Of a DNA stretch of 64,000 nucleotides, positions 43,586 through 53,344 are shown piece by piece. Numbering within the stretch: the first letter of the stretch is position 1; each line of letters begins with the position of its first letter. Location of the stretch: assembly GCA_002399975.1 (NCBI GenBank), contig DHER01000101.1, positions 1-64,000 of the forward strand, written 5' to 3'. A program made the position numbers and the translations under genes. The notes beneath the pieces were generated by a model. The model had not been told where the DNA came from and did not search any database. It saw nothing but the letters and a program-made list of their open reading frames with translations. The DNA comes from Firmicutes bacterium UBA4845 (GTDB taxonomy: Bacteria > Bacillota > Clostridia > Tissierellales > Sedimentibacteraceae).

Positions 43586-44470
43586 ATGATAATTAGAGAG
43601 ACAAGCTTTTTTAGTAATGGATACAATTTAAAAGCAAAATTATTTTTACCTGATGACTATAAAGAAGGAGAGAAAAGGCCTTGTGTTATCCCAAATTCCG
43701 GATATATAGGATTGCTTGATATTTACCCGTCTTTATTTGCAAGAGCTCTTACTAAAAAGGGCTATGTAGCATTCGGTTTCAATTATAGAGGTTTTTCCGA
43801 CAGCGAGGGCCCAGCGGGCGTTTGTAAGCTGGAAGAGCAGGTTGAAGATATTAAAAATGCTATAACATTTGTAAAGACTTTAGGCGTAATCGATGAAGAT
43901 AGAATCGGACTTTTAGGCTGGGGTATGGCCGCTGGTTTAATAGCAAAAGTAACGGCTGAGGATAAACGTGTAAAAGCTATGGCAGGCTTAAATGGATTCT
44001 ATAACGGTGAAAGATGGTTAAGATCTGTTTATTCATATGCTGATTTTATAAATATGAGAAATGAAATTGAGGAGGAAAAAGTCAGATTCGTAAAAGAAGG
44101 AACAAGAAAATTCGACAATCCTTTCCACTTCTATCCTATGGACACTTCCACCACTAAAGTCGTAAAGGATAATTTATATCCAGTAAAGGACTACGGACAG
44201 GATATATCATTAGAAATAGGTCAATCTATTTTGGAATTTAATGCTGAAAAATATGTAAATGATATACAGGTGCCTGTATTTATAGGCCACGGTAAAGACA
44301 ACCTGCTTCATCCTATTGGTGAATCAAAGCTTTTCTTTGAAAAAATTACTTCTAAAAAAGAATTTTATACAATTGATGGAAAGCATAATGATTTTATGTT
44401 TGATGATCATCCGGTATTAGCGGGCCTTGTTACAAAACTTGACAGTTTCTTTTCGCAAATGCAAATGTAG
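43586..44470 (+). CDS. Alpha/beta-hydrolase-fold protein with altered nucleophile
   Basis: A 294-residue protein of the dienelactone/X-Pro-peptidase-like hydrolase fold (GYVAFGFNYRGFSDSEG oxyanion region). The nucleophile elbow, normally G-x-S-x-G, reads GWGMAAG near residue 112 with Gly where Ser or Cys is expected. The acid (GHGKDNLLHP) and histidine (DGKHNDF) regions remain. It may be a noncatalytic or unusually acting member. It is the second gene of the sigma-54 operon, 11 bases after the dehydratase. The stop is TAG followed immediately by TAA. Confidence 0.78.
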   Translation: MIIRETSFFSNGYNLKAKLFLPDDYKEGEKRPCVIPNSGYIGLLDIYPSLFARALTKKGYVAFGFNYRGFSDSEGPAGVCKLEEQVEDIKNAITFVKTLGVIDEDRIGLLGWGMAAGLIAKVTAEDKRVKAMAGLNGFYNGERWLRSVYSYADFINMRNEIEEEKVRFVKEGTRKFDNPFHFYPMDTSTTKVVKDNLYPVKDYGQDISLEIGQSILEFNAEKYVNDIQVPVFIGHGKDNLLHPIGESKLFFEKITSKKEFYTIDGKHNDFMFDDHPVLAGLVTKLDSFFSQMQM

Positions 44471-44568
44471 TAAGAACTCGGATTACAAAAATCTGTCAGG
44501 AAGAGTAGATATGACTATTCTTCCTGAGAATTTACAATTTAAAATAAATTAAGAAAGGTGGTTTTAAC

Positions 44569-45918
44569 ATGGCATTTGGACCATATAATATGTTGATAGA
44601 TTTTTGCCTTGCTTCAGTGCTTATCTTTGTTTGTCAGCTTTTAAGAACTAAAATTCGCTTTATTCAAAATTTCTTTATACCGGCAGGTGTTTTGGCAGGG
44701 GTATTCGGATTAGTATTAGGGCCTCAGGGATTTAAATTATTGCCTTTTTCTGAGCAGATTGGTTCTTATGGATATATGCTGGTTTGTGTATTATTTGCAA
44801 CATTGTTTTTGGGGAACGATAAATTAGAATCTCCCAAAAAAATAATTGCCAAAGTAGGAGACACTTTTTTCTCAAGCATGATCGCTGAAGTCGGCCAATT
44901 TGGACTTGCCCTTTTGTTTGGTATAATTGTACTCAAACAATTATTTCCTGATTTGCATCCTGCTTTTTCATTGATGCTGCCTGCTGGATGGGCCGGAGGC
45001 TATGGCTATGCCACAGCCATCGGCGGAGTATTGCAGAATTATAAATTTGATGATGCTCTTACGGTTGGTTTGACCATGGCGACTGCGGGAATGTTAGTTG
45101 GCAACTTCGGTGGAATTATAATGATAAATATTGCAACAAGATTAGGAGTAACAAATTTTGTAAAATCCACATCTAATCTTCCCGAGAGCATGAAAACAGG
45201 ACTTATACCTGAAAAAGAAAGAAAATCTATCGGTAAGGCTACAATCAGTGCAAGCTCTCTTGATCCTCTAGCATGGCATTTAGCTCTTGTATTAATAGCC
45301 ACGGGCATAGGCTATTATTTAAATGCATATTTCAAAACTCTATGGCCAACAGTAGACGTTCCTATGATGTGTCTGGCAATGCTCGCGGGAGTTGCTCTGC
45401 AGCTTTTCTTAAACTCGGTTCATTTAGGCCATTATGTTGACAAAGAAGTGACTACGAGAATAGGAAGTGCCTGTACTGATTATCTTATAATATTTGGAAT
45501 ATCCTCCATAAAAACGGCTGTTGTAATCCAATATGCTGTTCCATTATTGCTGTTGTGTTTATTCGGAATCTTTTTATGTACTTTTACTCTTTGGTATTTA
45601 GGTCCAAGATTCTTCCATGACAACTGGTTCGAGCGATCAATTTTCTTATGGGGATGGGCAACAGGAAATGTTGCATGTGGAGTAACCTTGCTGAGGATTA
45701 TTGACCCGGAGTACAAAAGCCATACATTGGAGGACTATGGGTTAGCTTATATAATTATTGCGTTTGTGGAAGTCGCATTAGTTTCATTAATACCGGTTGT
45801 TGTAGGTACGGGATACGTAGTTGAAACTATAGGTGTACTCATGGGAATTACTGCCATATTGTGCTTTATTGCTTTTAAAACAGGCAGCATTCACAAACCA
45901 TTGGCGAAGAATCAATAA
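44569..45918 (+). CDS. GltS-family sodium-dependent carrier
   Basis: A 449-residue integral membrane protein of the sodium/glutamate symporter family with about 12 membrane segments. Segments such as FFIPAGVLAGVFGLVLGP, LPAGWAGGYGYATAIGG and GNVACGVTLLRIIDP contain the two glycine-rich re-entrant motifs of GltS. It may carry glutamate or, given the operon, another acidic metabolite acted on by the dehydratase. GGTGG-type ribosome site before the ATG. Confidence 0.82.
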   Translation: MAFGPYNMLIDFCLASVLIFVCQLLRTKIRFIQNFFIPAGVLAGVFGLVLGPQGFKLLPFSEQIGSYGYMLVCVLFATLFLGNDKLESPKKIIAKVGDTFFSSMIAEVGQFGLALLFGIIVLKQLFPDLHPAFSLMLPAGWAGGYGYATAIGGVLQNYKFDDALTVGLTMATAGMLVGNFGGIIMINIATRLGVTNFVKSTSNLPESMKTGLIPEKERKSIGKATISASSLDPLAWHLALVLIATGIGYYLNAYFKTLWPTVDVPMMCLAMLAGVALQLFLNSVHLGHYVDKEVTTRIGSACTDYLIIFGISSIKTAVVIQYAVPLLLLCLFGIFLCTFTLWYLGPRFFHDNWFERSIFLWGWATGNVACGVTLLRIIDPEYKSHTLEDYGLAYIIIAFVEVALVSLIPVVVGTGYVVETIGVLMGITAILCFIAFKTGSIHKPLAKNQ

Positions 45919-45972
45919 CTGAGAGATATTCAATGACAGTAAAATAAATATGAAATGAGATATTAGAGGATT

Positions 45973-46833
45973 ATGTGTAATAATATTTATTCGGATGAAG
46001 TTTTAGAATTAATAAAAGGCGGCTATGATTTGCATGTGCATACGTCACCATCCCATTTTAGACGTTCACTGGATGACTTTGAGCTGGCTCGGGATGCCGA
46101 TCATTTTAATATGGAAGGCGTTATGATTAAAAATCATTATGAACCTACTGGAGCCAGAGCTATTATATGCAACAGATATTCAGGAGCAAAAACAAAATTG
46201 TATGGCGGCATAGTCCTAAACTGGCCTGTTGGAGGTATCAATCCATATGCAGTTGAAAGCAGCCTGAAACTGGGGTGTAAAATTGTATGGATGCCGACCA
46301 GAGATGCTGCAAATTCACTAATATACGGCGACATGCCGGGAGATTTTTTCAAAAGACCCGGAATCTCAATCTATGATGAGGATGGAAACATAAAAACGGC
46401 TGTTTTTGAGGTGCTGGAAATAATAAAAAAGTATGATTCCTATATTTCCACGGGACATCTGAGCATAAATGAAGCAATAGATATATGTAAAACAGCCAGA
46501 AAAATGAATGTAAAAGCTATATTGACACATCCTGATTGGGAGAGAACGGTTGTACCCCTCGAAAATCAATTGGAATTGGCTAAGATTGGTGTTCTAATCG
46601 AAAAAGTGTGGATGAATATAGCCGACGGTTTTATATCACCGGAAAACATGGCAAATTCCATGAAAACGTTGGGCTCGGAAAATATTTTAATGGTAACGGA
46701 CAGAGGTCAAGCCAACCGGGAAAAACCTGTGGAAGGAATGTTAGAATTTATTGACTGTATGCTAAAACATGGCATCGAAAAAAATGAAATAAAAAATATG
46801 GTATGTTATGTACCAAGGTCAATAGTTGAATAA
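45973..46833 (+). CDS. DUF6282-like metal-dependent hydrolase
   Basis: A 286-residue protein with an amidohydrolase/PHP-like barrel. Probable metal ligands are DLHVHTSPS near residue 19, STGHLS near 158, LTHPDW near 180 and VTDRG near 235. I associate this pattern with DUF6282, an uncharacterised family. It is the last gene of the sigma-54 operon and probably acts on the imported compound, perhaps by opening a ring or cleaving an amide. A GAGG-like site precedes the ATG. Confidence 0.72.
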   Translation: MCNNIYSDEVLELIKGGYDLHVHTSPSHFRRSLDDFELARDADHFNMEGVMIKNHYEPTGARAIICNRYSGAKTKLYGGIVLNWPVGGINPYAVESSLKLGCKIVWMPTRDAANSLIYGDMPGDFFKRPGISIYDEDGNIKTAVFEVLEIIKKYDSYISTGHLSINEAIDICKTARKMNVKAILTHPDWERTVVPLENQLELAKIGVLIEKVWMNIADGFISPENMANSMKTLGSENILMVTDRGQANREKPVEGMLEFIDCMLKHGIEKNEIKNMVCYVPRSIVE

Positions 46834-46973
46834 ATCACTTACTTTTTTGACTTAATGTCACATCCAATAAATTTTGTCCAAAATCAGCCAAAAAAAATGG
46901 CTAAGAAAAAATACTGGATATTATATACTGTCATACTAGCCTAGGCCCTGGAATTTTACGCTTTGATTTTTCC

Positions 46974-47030
46974 AGAGAGAGTGGTGTAAAAAAGAGTAAT
47001 ACTAAGAAATCTTTGTATCACTCTCTCCAT
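46974..47030. terminator. Bidirectional terminator between convergent operons
   Basis: CCAGAGAGAGTGGTGTAAA pairs with TTTGTATCACTCTCTCC with minor mismatches, between the DUF6282-like gene and the convergent murJ-type gene. Confidence 0.7.
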
Positions 47031-47117
47031 GAAACATTTCATTACCCTATTCAAATTCTATTATTTTATTTTTATTATTACGTCATCACACTGATACATT
47101 TATTGCAATTATTTTGA

Positions 47118-48671
47118 CTATACTTTTCTGTTTTTAAAAATCTTATGCCAGATATTTTTAATAATATCCGTAAAAAAATCCATCTCTTTAACTTTCATAA
47201 TTACCATAAGAACAAAATATACCAAACCTCCTGCAACAGCGGAAATAATCATAGACAGCAGGATATATAATTTACCCCCGGAAAGTACCATTGAAGAATA
47301 TTTAAACACAAAATATACTACTACTCCCATTACTGCAGAAGAAATACTCGATTTAATTAAAATATTCAAACTGTTTTTCATCCCAAGACTTCCCAGGCGT
47401 TTACGTAAAAAATAGAAAAACAGCGGTATTGTTAATGTTTCCGCCAAACTGGAAGCAAGAGCAAGTCCCACATGACCCATTGGCTTAATCAGTATTGCAC
47501 TGAACAATACACATAACCCCACTGTAAATACACTTATATACATTGTTGATTTTGTATCCTGCATAGAATAGAAAACCTTGGTAATAACTTCTCTCAATGC
47601 AAGAGCAACAAGCCCCAGGGAGTACATCTGCAAAGCCATAGACGTCATTATAGTTGACTCACGACTAAACACCCCTCTTTCGTATATAAAAGAAACCGCC
47701 GGTTCTGATAATAAAAATGCTCCTATAGTTATAGGTACGAATAATAATATTATTATATCCACAGATTTGGATATTGTACTTTTAACTGTTTTTATATCAT
47801 TTTCAGCCATGCTTTTTGAAAGCATTGGATATATCATAGTAGTTATCGCTATTGTAAATACATAAAAAATAAAAGTTCTGATTACCATTGAATAATTTAG
47901 TGCTGATACACTTCCTTCACCTAGGCCGGAAGCAAATGCCTTATTGACAAAATTATTTATCTGCGCAAGCATGCTGCTTATAAACAATGGTACTAAAATA
48001 ACGAAAGCCTGTTTAATTTCAGAAGTTATTTTTAATTCATACTTAAATCTGTACCCATTCCTCAAAGAAAAAACATATAACACAATAAGCTGGACAAGAC
48101 TTGACATAACCGTTCCAAATATAAGTACATTATTTCCAAGCTTACTGCTAAGATATATAACCAAAAGCTGAGTACTGCTTATAACAAGGGTTGAAATATT
48201 GGACTGTATGAATTTATCATTGCAATTTAAATATGACACAAGTATTTGTGCAAAAACATTAAATATAGTTGAAAAAACTGATATCTTCACAAACCAGTTT
48301 GTAAGATCATAGACCTGACCCTTAAATCCCGGAGCAGCTATATTTACGAGCTGCTTACTGAAAATCAACCCCAGTAAAGCACACGCAAATGATATTGTAA
48401 TGGCTATTGATATAATATTGCTTGTAAACTTCTCTGATTTATCTTCCCCTAATTTAACCCTGACATCTGTATATATAGGAGTATAAGAAACCGACAGTGA
48501 AGTAATCCATCCAAATACTATGCTTGGTATTGCCACCGCCATAAGGTATGCATCTACAACATACGATGTGCCATAAAAATATGCAAGAGCAACTTCCCTT
48601 AAAAACCCAAGAAATTTAGAGCCTAATGATATAATTGTGATAATTAATGCTGTTTTTTTTATGTTTGACAT
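47118..48671 (-). CDS. murJ: MurJ/MviN-family lipid flippase
   Basis: A 517-residue membrane protein with about 14 predicted helices, starting IKKTALIITIISLGSKFLGF followed by LREVALAYFYG, the family signature. It moves undecaprenyl-linked glycans across the membrane. It is the last gene of the polysaccharide locus and no Wzx homolog is seen, so here it may export the locus's own repeat unit rather than lipid II. The stop is TAG, with a TAA three codons later. Confidence 0.88.
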   Translation of the reverse strand: MSNIKKTALIITIISLGSKFLGFLREVALAYFYGTSYVVDAYLMAVAIPSIVFGWITSLSVSYTPIYTDVRVKLGEDKSEKFTSNIISIAITISFACALLGLIFSKQLVNIAAPGFKGQVYDLTNWFVKISVFSTIFNVFAQILVSYLNCNDKFIQSNISTLVISSTQLLVIYLSSKLGNNVLIFGTVMSSLVQLIVLYVFSLRNGYRFKYELKITSEIKQAFVILVPLFISSMLAQINNFVNKAFASGLGEGSVSALNYSMVIRTFIFYVFTIAITTMIYPMLSKSMAENDIKTVKSTISKSVDIIILLFVPITIGAFLLSEPAVSFIYERGVFSRESTIMTSMALQMYSLGLVALALREVITKVFYSMQDTKSTMYISVFTVGLCVLFSAILIKPMGHVGLALASSLAETLTIPLFFYFLRKRLGSLGMKNSLNILIKSSISSAVMGVVVYFVFKYSSMVLSGGKLYILLSMIISAVAGGLVYFVLMVIMKVKEMDFFTDIIKNIWHKIFKNRKV

Positions 48672-48697
48672 CTTATATTTTTCCTTAAAGTTTTGAA

Positions 48698-49717
48698 CTA
48701 ATCCTTATACATTTTTTTATAATAATCCCTATACTCACCACTAATAATATTTTCCCACCAGCTTCTGTTACTCAAATACCATTGAATAGTTTTATTTATA
48801 CCCTCACTAAATGATGTTGTTGGCTCCCACCCGAGCTCATTTTTTATCTTAGTAGGATCTATAGCATACCGCATGTCATGCCCTGGTCTATCAGTTACAA
48901 ATTTAATAAGACTTTCAGGCTTATTTAATTCTTTCAATATAGTTTTTACTACTTCCAAGTTGGTTTTTTCATTGTGACCGCCTATGTTATATACTTCTCC
49001 TACCTTACCATTATGAATTATCATGTCAATAGCACGGCAATGATCCTCCACATAAAGCCAGTCTCTGACATTTTCACCCCTTCCATATACAGGAAGCGAT
49101 TTATCATTAAGTGCATTTGCTATCATAAGAGGTATTAATTTCTCAGGGAATTGGTAGGATCCATAATTATTACTACATCTTGAAATCGTAATAGGAAGTT
49201 TAAAAGTACGATAATACGACTGAACCAACAAATCCGCCGAAGCTTTAGAAGCCGAATAAGGAGATGATGTATGCAAATGAGTATCCTCTGTAAAAAATAA
49301 ATCCGGTCTGTCTAATGGTAAATCTCCATATACTTCATCAGTTGACACCTGATGAAATCTTTTAACTTCATATTTTCTTGAAACATCTAATAATACACCT
49401 GTACCTATCACATTAGTCTGTAGAAACAAGCCTGGATTATCTATAGATCTGTCCACATGGGATTCAGCAGCAAAATTTACAATTATACTTGGCTTCTCTT
49501 CCTCAAATATTCTAAACATATTTTCTCTGTCTGCAATGTCTGCCTTAATAAATTTAAAGTTAGGATTACCAACCACAGGTTCTAAAGTCTCCATATTGCC
49601 GGCGTATGTTAATAAATCAACACAAACTATTTTATAATCATTATATTTTTTCAGCATATAATGGACAAAATTACCACCAATAAATCCAGCTCCGCCGGTT
49701 ACTAATATTGTTTTCAT
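48698..49717 (-). CDS. rmlB: dTDP-glucose 4,6-dehydratase
   Basis: A 339-residue short-chain dehydrogenase. NAD binding is VTGGAGFIGGNFVHYM, the active site is STDEVYGDL with YSASKASADLL, and SRCSNNYGSYQFPEKLIPL is typical of RmlB. It makes dTDP-4-keto-6-deoxyglucose in dTDP-rhamnose synthesis. The start is the ATG five bases after GGAGG; a TTG 7 codons upstream overlaps rmlC and lacks a site. The stop is TAG. Confidence 0.95.
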   Translation of the reverse strand: MKTILVTGGAGFIGGNFVHYMLKKYNDYKIVCVDLLTYAGNMETLEPVVGNPNFKFIKADIADRENMFRIFEEEKPSIIVNFAAESHVDRSIDNPGLFLQTNVIGTGVLLDVSRKYEVKRFHQVSTDEVYGDLPLDRPDLFFTEDTHLHTSSPYSASKASADLLVQSYYRTFKLPITISRCSNNYGSYQFPEKLIPLMIANALNDKSLPVYGRGENVRDWLYVEDHCRAIDMIIHNGKVGEVYNIGGHNEKTNLEVVKTILKELNKPESLIKFVTDRPGHDMRYAIDPTKIKNELGWEPTTSFSEGINKTIQWYLSNRSWWENIISGEYRDYYKKMYKD

Positions 49718-49734
49718 ATATCCTCCAAATAAAT

Positions 49735-50304
49735 TCAATGTATATTTTTATTGAACTCAGCAAATGTCTGTTGTCTTTTATCTTTTTCAGATAGAATAAT
49801 TTGTTCGATACCCTCTAAGGGCCATTGTATATTTACATCCTTATCATTCCATAATATTCCGCTATCGTATTCCGGATGATATAAATTAGTGCATTTATAT
49901 GCAAAAGTTGCTTCATCAGACAAAACTAAAAAACCATGTGCAAAATTTTCAGGAATATAAAACATTTTTTTATTATCTGAGGATAGTTTTACTCCTGCCC
50001 ACTTGCCGTAGGTGTTCGAATCTCTTCTTAAGTCTACTGCCACATCAAATACCTCTCCATCTAATACTCTCACTAGCTTTCCCTGAGTAAACTTTGTCTG
50101 AAAGTGAAGTCCCCTAAGTACACCTTTTTTTGATTTTGACTCGTTATCTTGGACAAAAAACATATCAAGTCCGGCATCTTTGAAGTTTTCATATTGATAT
50201 GTTTCCTGAAAATATCCTCTTTCGTCTCCAAAGATTTTTGGTTCTATAATATAAATCCCACTTATATTCGTTTCAGTAAATATAAAGTTACCAACATTTT
50301 TCAT
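49735..50304 (-). CDS. rmlC: dTDP-4-dehydrorhamnose 3,5-epimerase
   Basis: A 189-residue cupin epimerase. Family segments are IIEPKIFGDERGYFQETY, RGLHFQ with the catalytic histidine, GEVFDVAVDLRRDSNTYGKW and FAHGFLVLSDEA. It epimerises dTDP-4-keto-6-deoxyglucose at C3 and C5. It lies between rmlA and rmlB, ending 17 bases before the rmlB ATG. GAGG precedes the ATG. Confidence 0.95.
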   Translation of the reverse strand: MKNVGNFIFTETNISGIYIIEPKIFGDERGYFQETYQYENFKDAGLDMFFVQDNESKSKKGVLRGLHFQTKFTQGKLVRVLDGEVFDVAVDLRRDSNTYGKWAGVKLSSDNKKMFYIPENFAHGFLVLSDEATFAYKCTNLYHPEYDSGILWNDKDVNIQWPLEGIEQIILSEKDKRQQTFAEFNKNIH

Positions 50305-50325
50305 TTAAAATATCCTCGATTCCAT

Positions 50326-51195
50326 CTATAATCCGTTAGCAACATCAATAAGATATCTTCCATAATCTGTTTTTAACATAGGTTCAGCTAATCCTACTAA
50401 TTCCTCTCTTGAAATATAACCTTTCCTAAAAGCAATTTCCTCTAGACAAGCTATATAAAGCCCCTGTCGTTTTTGTATAGTATCAACAAAGTTACTCGCT
50501 TCTAATAAACTGTCATGAGTACCTGTATCCAACCACGCCATTCCTCTTCCAAGTACTTCAACCTTTAACATTTCTTTGTTTAAATATTCTTCATTAACAG
50601 AGGTTATTTCTAATTCTCCACGCGAAGACGGCTTAATATTCTTTGCTATTTCTATCACATCATTATCATAAAAATATAATCCTGGTACTGCAAAATTTGA
50701 TTTTGGATTTGCGGGTTTTTCTTCTATTGAAACAGCCTGACCTCTATCATTAAATTCCACAACACCATATGAAGTAGGATCCTTAACATAATAACCAAAA
50801 ATTACTGCTCCTTTTTCATTTGATGCAGCTGATTCAAGAGTTTCTGTAAAACCTCTTCCATAAAATATGTTATCACCTAAAACTAAGGCAACTTTATCAT
50901 TCTTTATAAATTCTTCTCCTATTATAAACGCCTCTGCAAGACCATTAGGAGCTTTTTGTATCTCATATGATATATTCAATCCAAGGCTATTTCCATCTCC
51001 AAATAACCTCTTGAAACATGGTATATCCATTTCCGTCGATATTATAAGTATATCCTTTATACCAGCAAGCATAAGCGTTGAAATAGGATAGTAAATCATA
51101 GGTTTGTCATATATAGGCAATAATTGTTTACATATAGGCTTTGTCACTGGATACAACCTTGTTCCAGAGCCTCCAGCCAATACAATTCCTTTCAT
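50326..51195 (-). CDS. rmlA: Glucose-1-phosphate thymidylyltransferase
   Basis: A 289-residue nucleotidyltransferase, the first step of dTDP-rhamnose synthesis. The signature LAGGSGTRLYPVTKPICKQL lies at residues 6-25, and VLGDNIFYG and GLYFYDNDV are typical of RmlA. ATG overlaps the rmlD stop (ATGA), and AGGAGG lies inside rmlD. The stop is TAG. Confidence 0.95.
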   Translation of the reverse strand: MKGIVLAGGSGTRLYPVTKPICKQLLPIYDKPMIYYPISTLMLAGIKDILIISTEMDIPCFKRLFGDGNSLGLNISYEIQKAPNGLAEAFIIGEEFIKNDKVALVLGDNIFYGRGFTETLESAASNEKGAVIFGYYVKDPTSYGVVEFNDRGQAVSIEEKPANPKSNFAVPGLYFYDNDVIEIAKNIKPSSRGELEITSVNEEYLNKEMLKVEVLGRGMAWLDTGTHDSLLEASNFVDTIQKRQGLYIACLEEIAFRKGYISREELVGLAEPMLKTDYGRYLIDVANGL

Positions 51196-52076
51196 TGTTT
51201 AACCTCCTGTTCATTTATGTAATACTTATTTAAATATATTCTCAAAGCTTCCTGCCAGTTTTTGAAACTATAAAAACCATGTTCTTTCAGTTTTTTATTT
51301 TCTAATACTGAATATTTTGGTCTTTTTGCCTTTCTCGCAAATTCTTCAGTACTCACAGGAATAACCTTAATATTTATACTCATCATCCTATATATTTCGG
51401 ATGCAAAGTCATACCAACTGCAATATCCTTCGCAAGTACCATGATATATTCCACATTCCTCAGTTTCAATTAATTTTTCGATCATATTTGCTAACTCTTC
51501 TGTACTCGTTGGACTTCCTATCTGATCATTAACAACTCGAACTTCTTCATTTATTTTTGACAGATTAATCATGGTATTTACAAAATTACTTCCTTTACCA
51601 TAAAGCCAAGCTGTTCTTATTATAATATATTTATTACAATTATTAATTACATATTCTTCACCTGCGAGTTTTGTTCTTCCATATGAACTTTGAGGGTTAG
51701 GTTTATCTGATTCATAATAAGGTCTACGAATGCTATTACCATTAATAATACCTTCTCCATCAAAAACATAGTCGGTAGATATATGTATCAATTTTGCATT
51801 AACAATATTCGCTGCAAAAGATAAATTTTTAGGTCCTACAGCATTAACCAAATATGCCTCTTCTTCTTTTTCCTCACATATATCTACAGCTGTAAATGCT
51901 GCACAATTTATTATTACATCTGGATGACAGGCTTTTATATATTTAACAGTTCCATTAAAATTAGTAATATCAACACTTTCTCTATTCGTTGGTAATATTT
52001 CATATTTACCTCTTAATTTTTCCTGAAGCTCAAGCCCTAATTGACCATTGCAACCTGTAATAATCACTTTTTTCAT
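51192..52076 (-). CDS. rmlD: dTDP-4-dehydrorhamnose reductase
   Basis: A 294-residue Rossmann-fold reductase that finishes dTDP-L-rhamnose. NADPH binding is ITGCNGQLGLELQEKL, then HISTDYVFDGEG and YGRTKLAGEEY with the catalytic Tyr/Lys. It comes first in the rml group in the order D, A, C, B. The 219-base gap upstream (52077-52295) is AT-rich with no clear promoter, so the gene may be read from the long locus transcript. Confidence 0.95.
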   Translation of the reverse strand: MKKVIITGCNGQLGLELQEKLRGKYEILPTNRESVDITNFNGTVKYIKACHPDVIINCAAFTAVDICEEKEEEAYLVNAVGPKNLSFAANIVNAKLIHISTDYVFDGEGIINGNSIRRPYYESDKPNPQSSYGRTKLAGEEYVINNCNKYIIIRTAWLYGKGSNFVNTMINLSKINEEVRVVNDQIGSPTSTEELANMIEKLIETEECGIYHGTCEGYCSWYDFASEIYRMMSINIKVIPVSTEEFARKAKRPKYSVLENKKLKEHGFYSFKNWQEALRIYLNKYYINEQEVKQ

Positions 52077-52295
52077 TGTTTTAAATATCCTTAAATTATA
52101 TATTTATTTTTAGCAAACCTTTTAACCCCTTTATATTTTAAAGATGCCTATATGCTCCTATCAGTTTTGAAACTATAAATGTAATAATTATAGAAATAAC
52201 CATAGATATTAAATTTGAAATTAATATATCTACGAGAAAATCGTTACAAAATCATTAATGTTCAATTTATATCCTTAATGGCTAAACATTTAAAC

Positions 52296-53315
52296 TCATT
52301 TCAGCATTCTATTTTCCTTTATTTCTTTAAATAGTCTATAATCTATCCCATTAAAATTCTTGGAATAATAGTTGATTTGACTAATGGTATATTTTGCAAT
52401 TTTAAGATTCTTAGTTTTTCTAAGTACTTTTAACATGATAGCAATCATGTAAAATATTCTCCAAATAAGCCAATACTTATAACTGTAAAATTCCTTGTGG
52501 TCTATAATTCTATTGGAAAAATGCAAAATATAATTATTGTATATTCTTTCCCCGCTTTCATCATCCAATTTTTTTATAGAACTACTAATCTTATGATATA
52601 TTGTTGAAGTTAATATCGTCTCTACGTTAACCATATTTTTCTCTAATCTTTTACAATAATTATAGTCTTCTTCACCAAAAAAGAAGTTTTCCGTAAGAAG
52701 CCCATACTCCTTTAATATTTCTCTTCTAATCATTAGTGCACATCCAGTAATAAATGGAGATTTAATTGAAATAGCATCATTTTTTTTATATTCATCAATT
52801 TTTTCTTGCCTATAATACTTCCTATCACCATAAAAAGTAAATTTACCGCCAGCATTCCAAAGCTTAGTATGATCACTATAATATCTTATATCACAACTAG
52901 CAGCTCCCGTATTCTTATTAACATCTAAATAATCAACCATTTTTGATAAAGCGTTTTTTGTTATTACAGTATCATTATTAAGTAGTAATATATATTCAAA
53001 TAAATCCTTTATTTTATTTATTACATAATTATTACCCTTCGCAAAACCTAAGTTTTCTTCTCCTTTTATGAAAATAAGCCTTACTCCTTCAAAATTATCA
53101 ATTATATTAAATTCTGTATTTTTAAGAGCTAAATAGCTATATTTATATTCTAAATTTAGCCATTTTTCAATGTTTAATACCGATTCATCGCTTGACCCAT
53201 TATCCAATAAAAATATTGCATATTCTTTTTCTTCATTGCTTGATATTGAATTAATGCACTCAATAGTATCCTTATATCCATTCCAATTTAAAATTATAAT
53301 TCCTAACTTATTCAC
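52296..53315 (-). CDS. Family 2 glycosyltransferase (rhamnosyltransferase-like)
   Basis: A 339-residue GT-A transferase. Marks are IILNWNGYKDTIECI, FLLDNGSSDESV, ILLNNDTVITKNAL and the acceptor-site FFFGEEDYNYCKRL. The group includes rhamnosyltransferases and fits with the rml genes beside it. The start is GTG after GAGGTG. It follows the polymerase gene by 29 bases. Confidence 0.85.
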   Translation of the reverse strand: MNKLGIIILNWNGYKDTIECINSISSNEEKEYAIFLLDNGSSDESVLNIEKWLNLEYKYSYLALKNTEFNIIDNFEGVRLIFIKGEENLGFAKGNNYVINKIKDLFEYILLLNNDTVITKNALSKMVDYLDVNKNTGAASCDIRYYSDHTKLWNAGGKFTFYGDRKYYRQEKIDEYKKNDAISIKSPFITGCALMIRREILKEYGLLTENFFFGEEDYNYCKRLEKNMVNVETILTSTIYHKISSSIKKLDDESGERIYNNYILHFSNRIIDHKEFYSYKYWLIWRIFYMIAIMLKVLRKTKNLKIAKYTISQINYYSKNFNGIDYRLFKEIKENRMLK

Positions 53316-53344
53316 AAAACACCTCGTTTGATTCTTGATATCTG

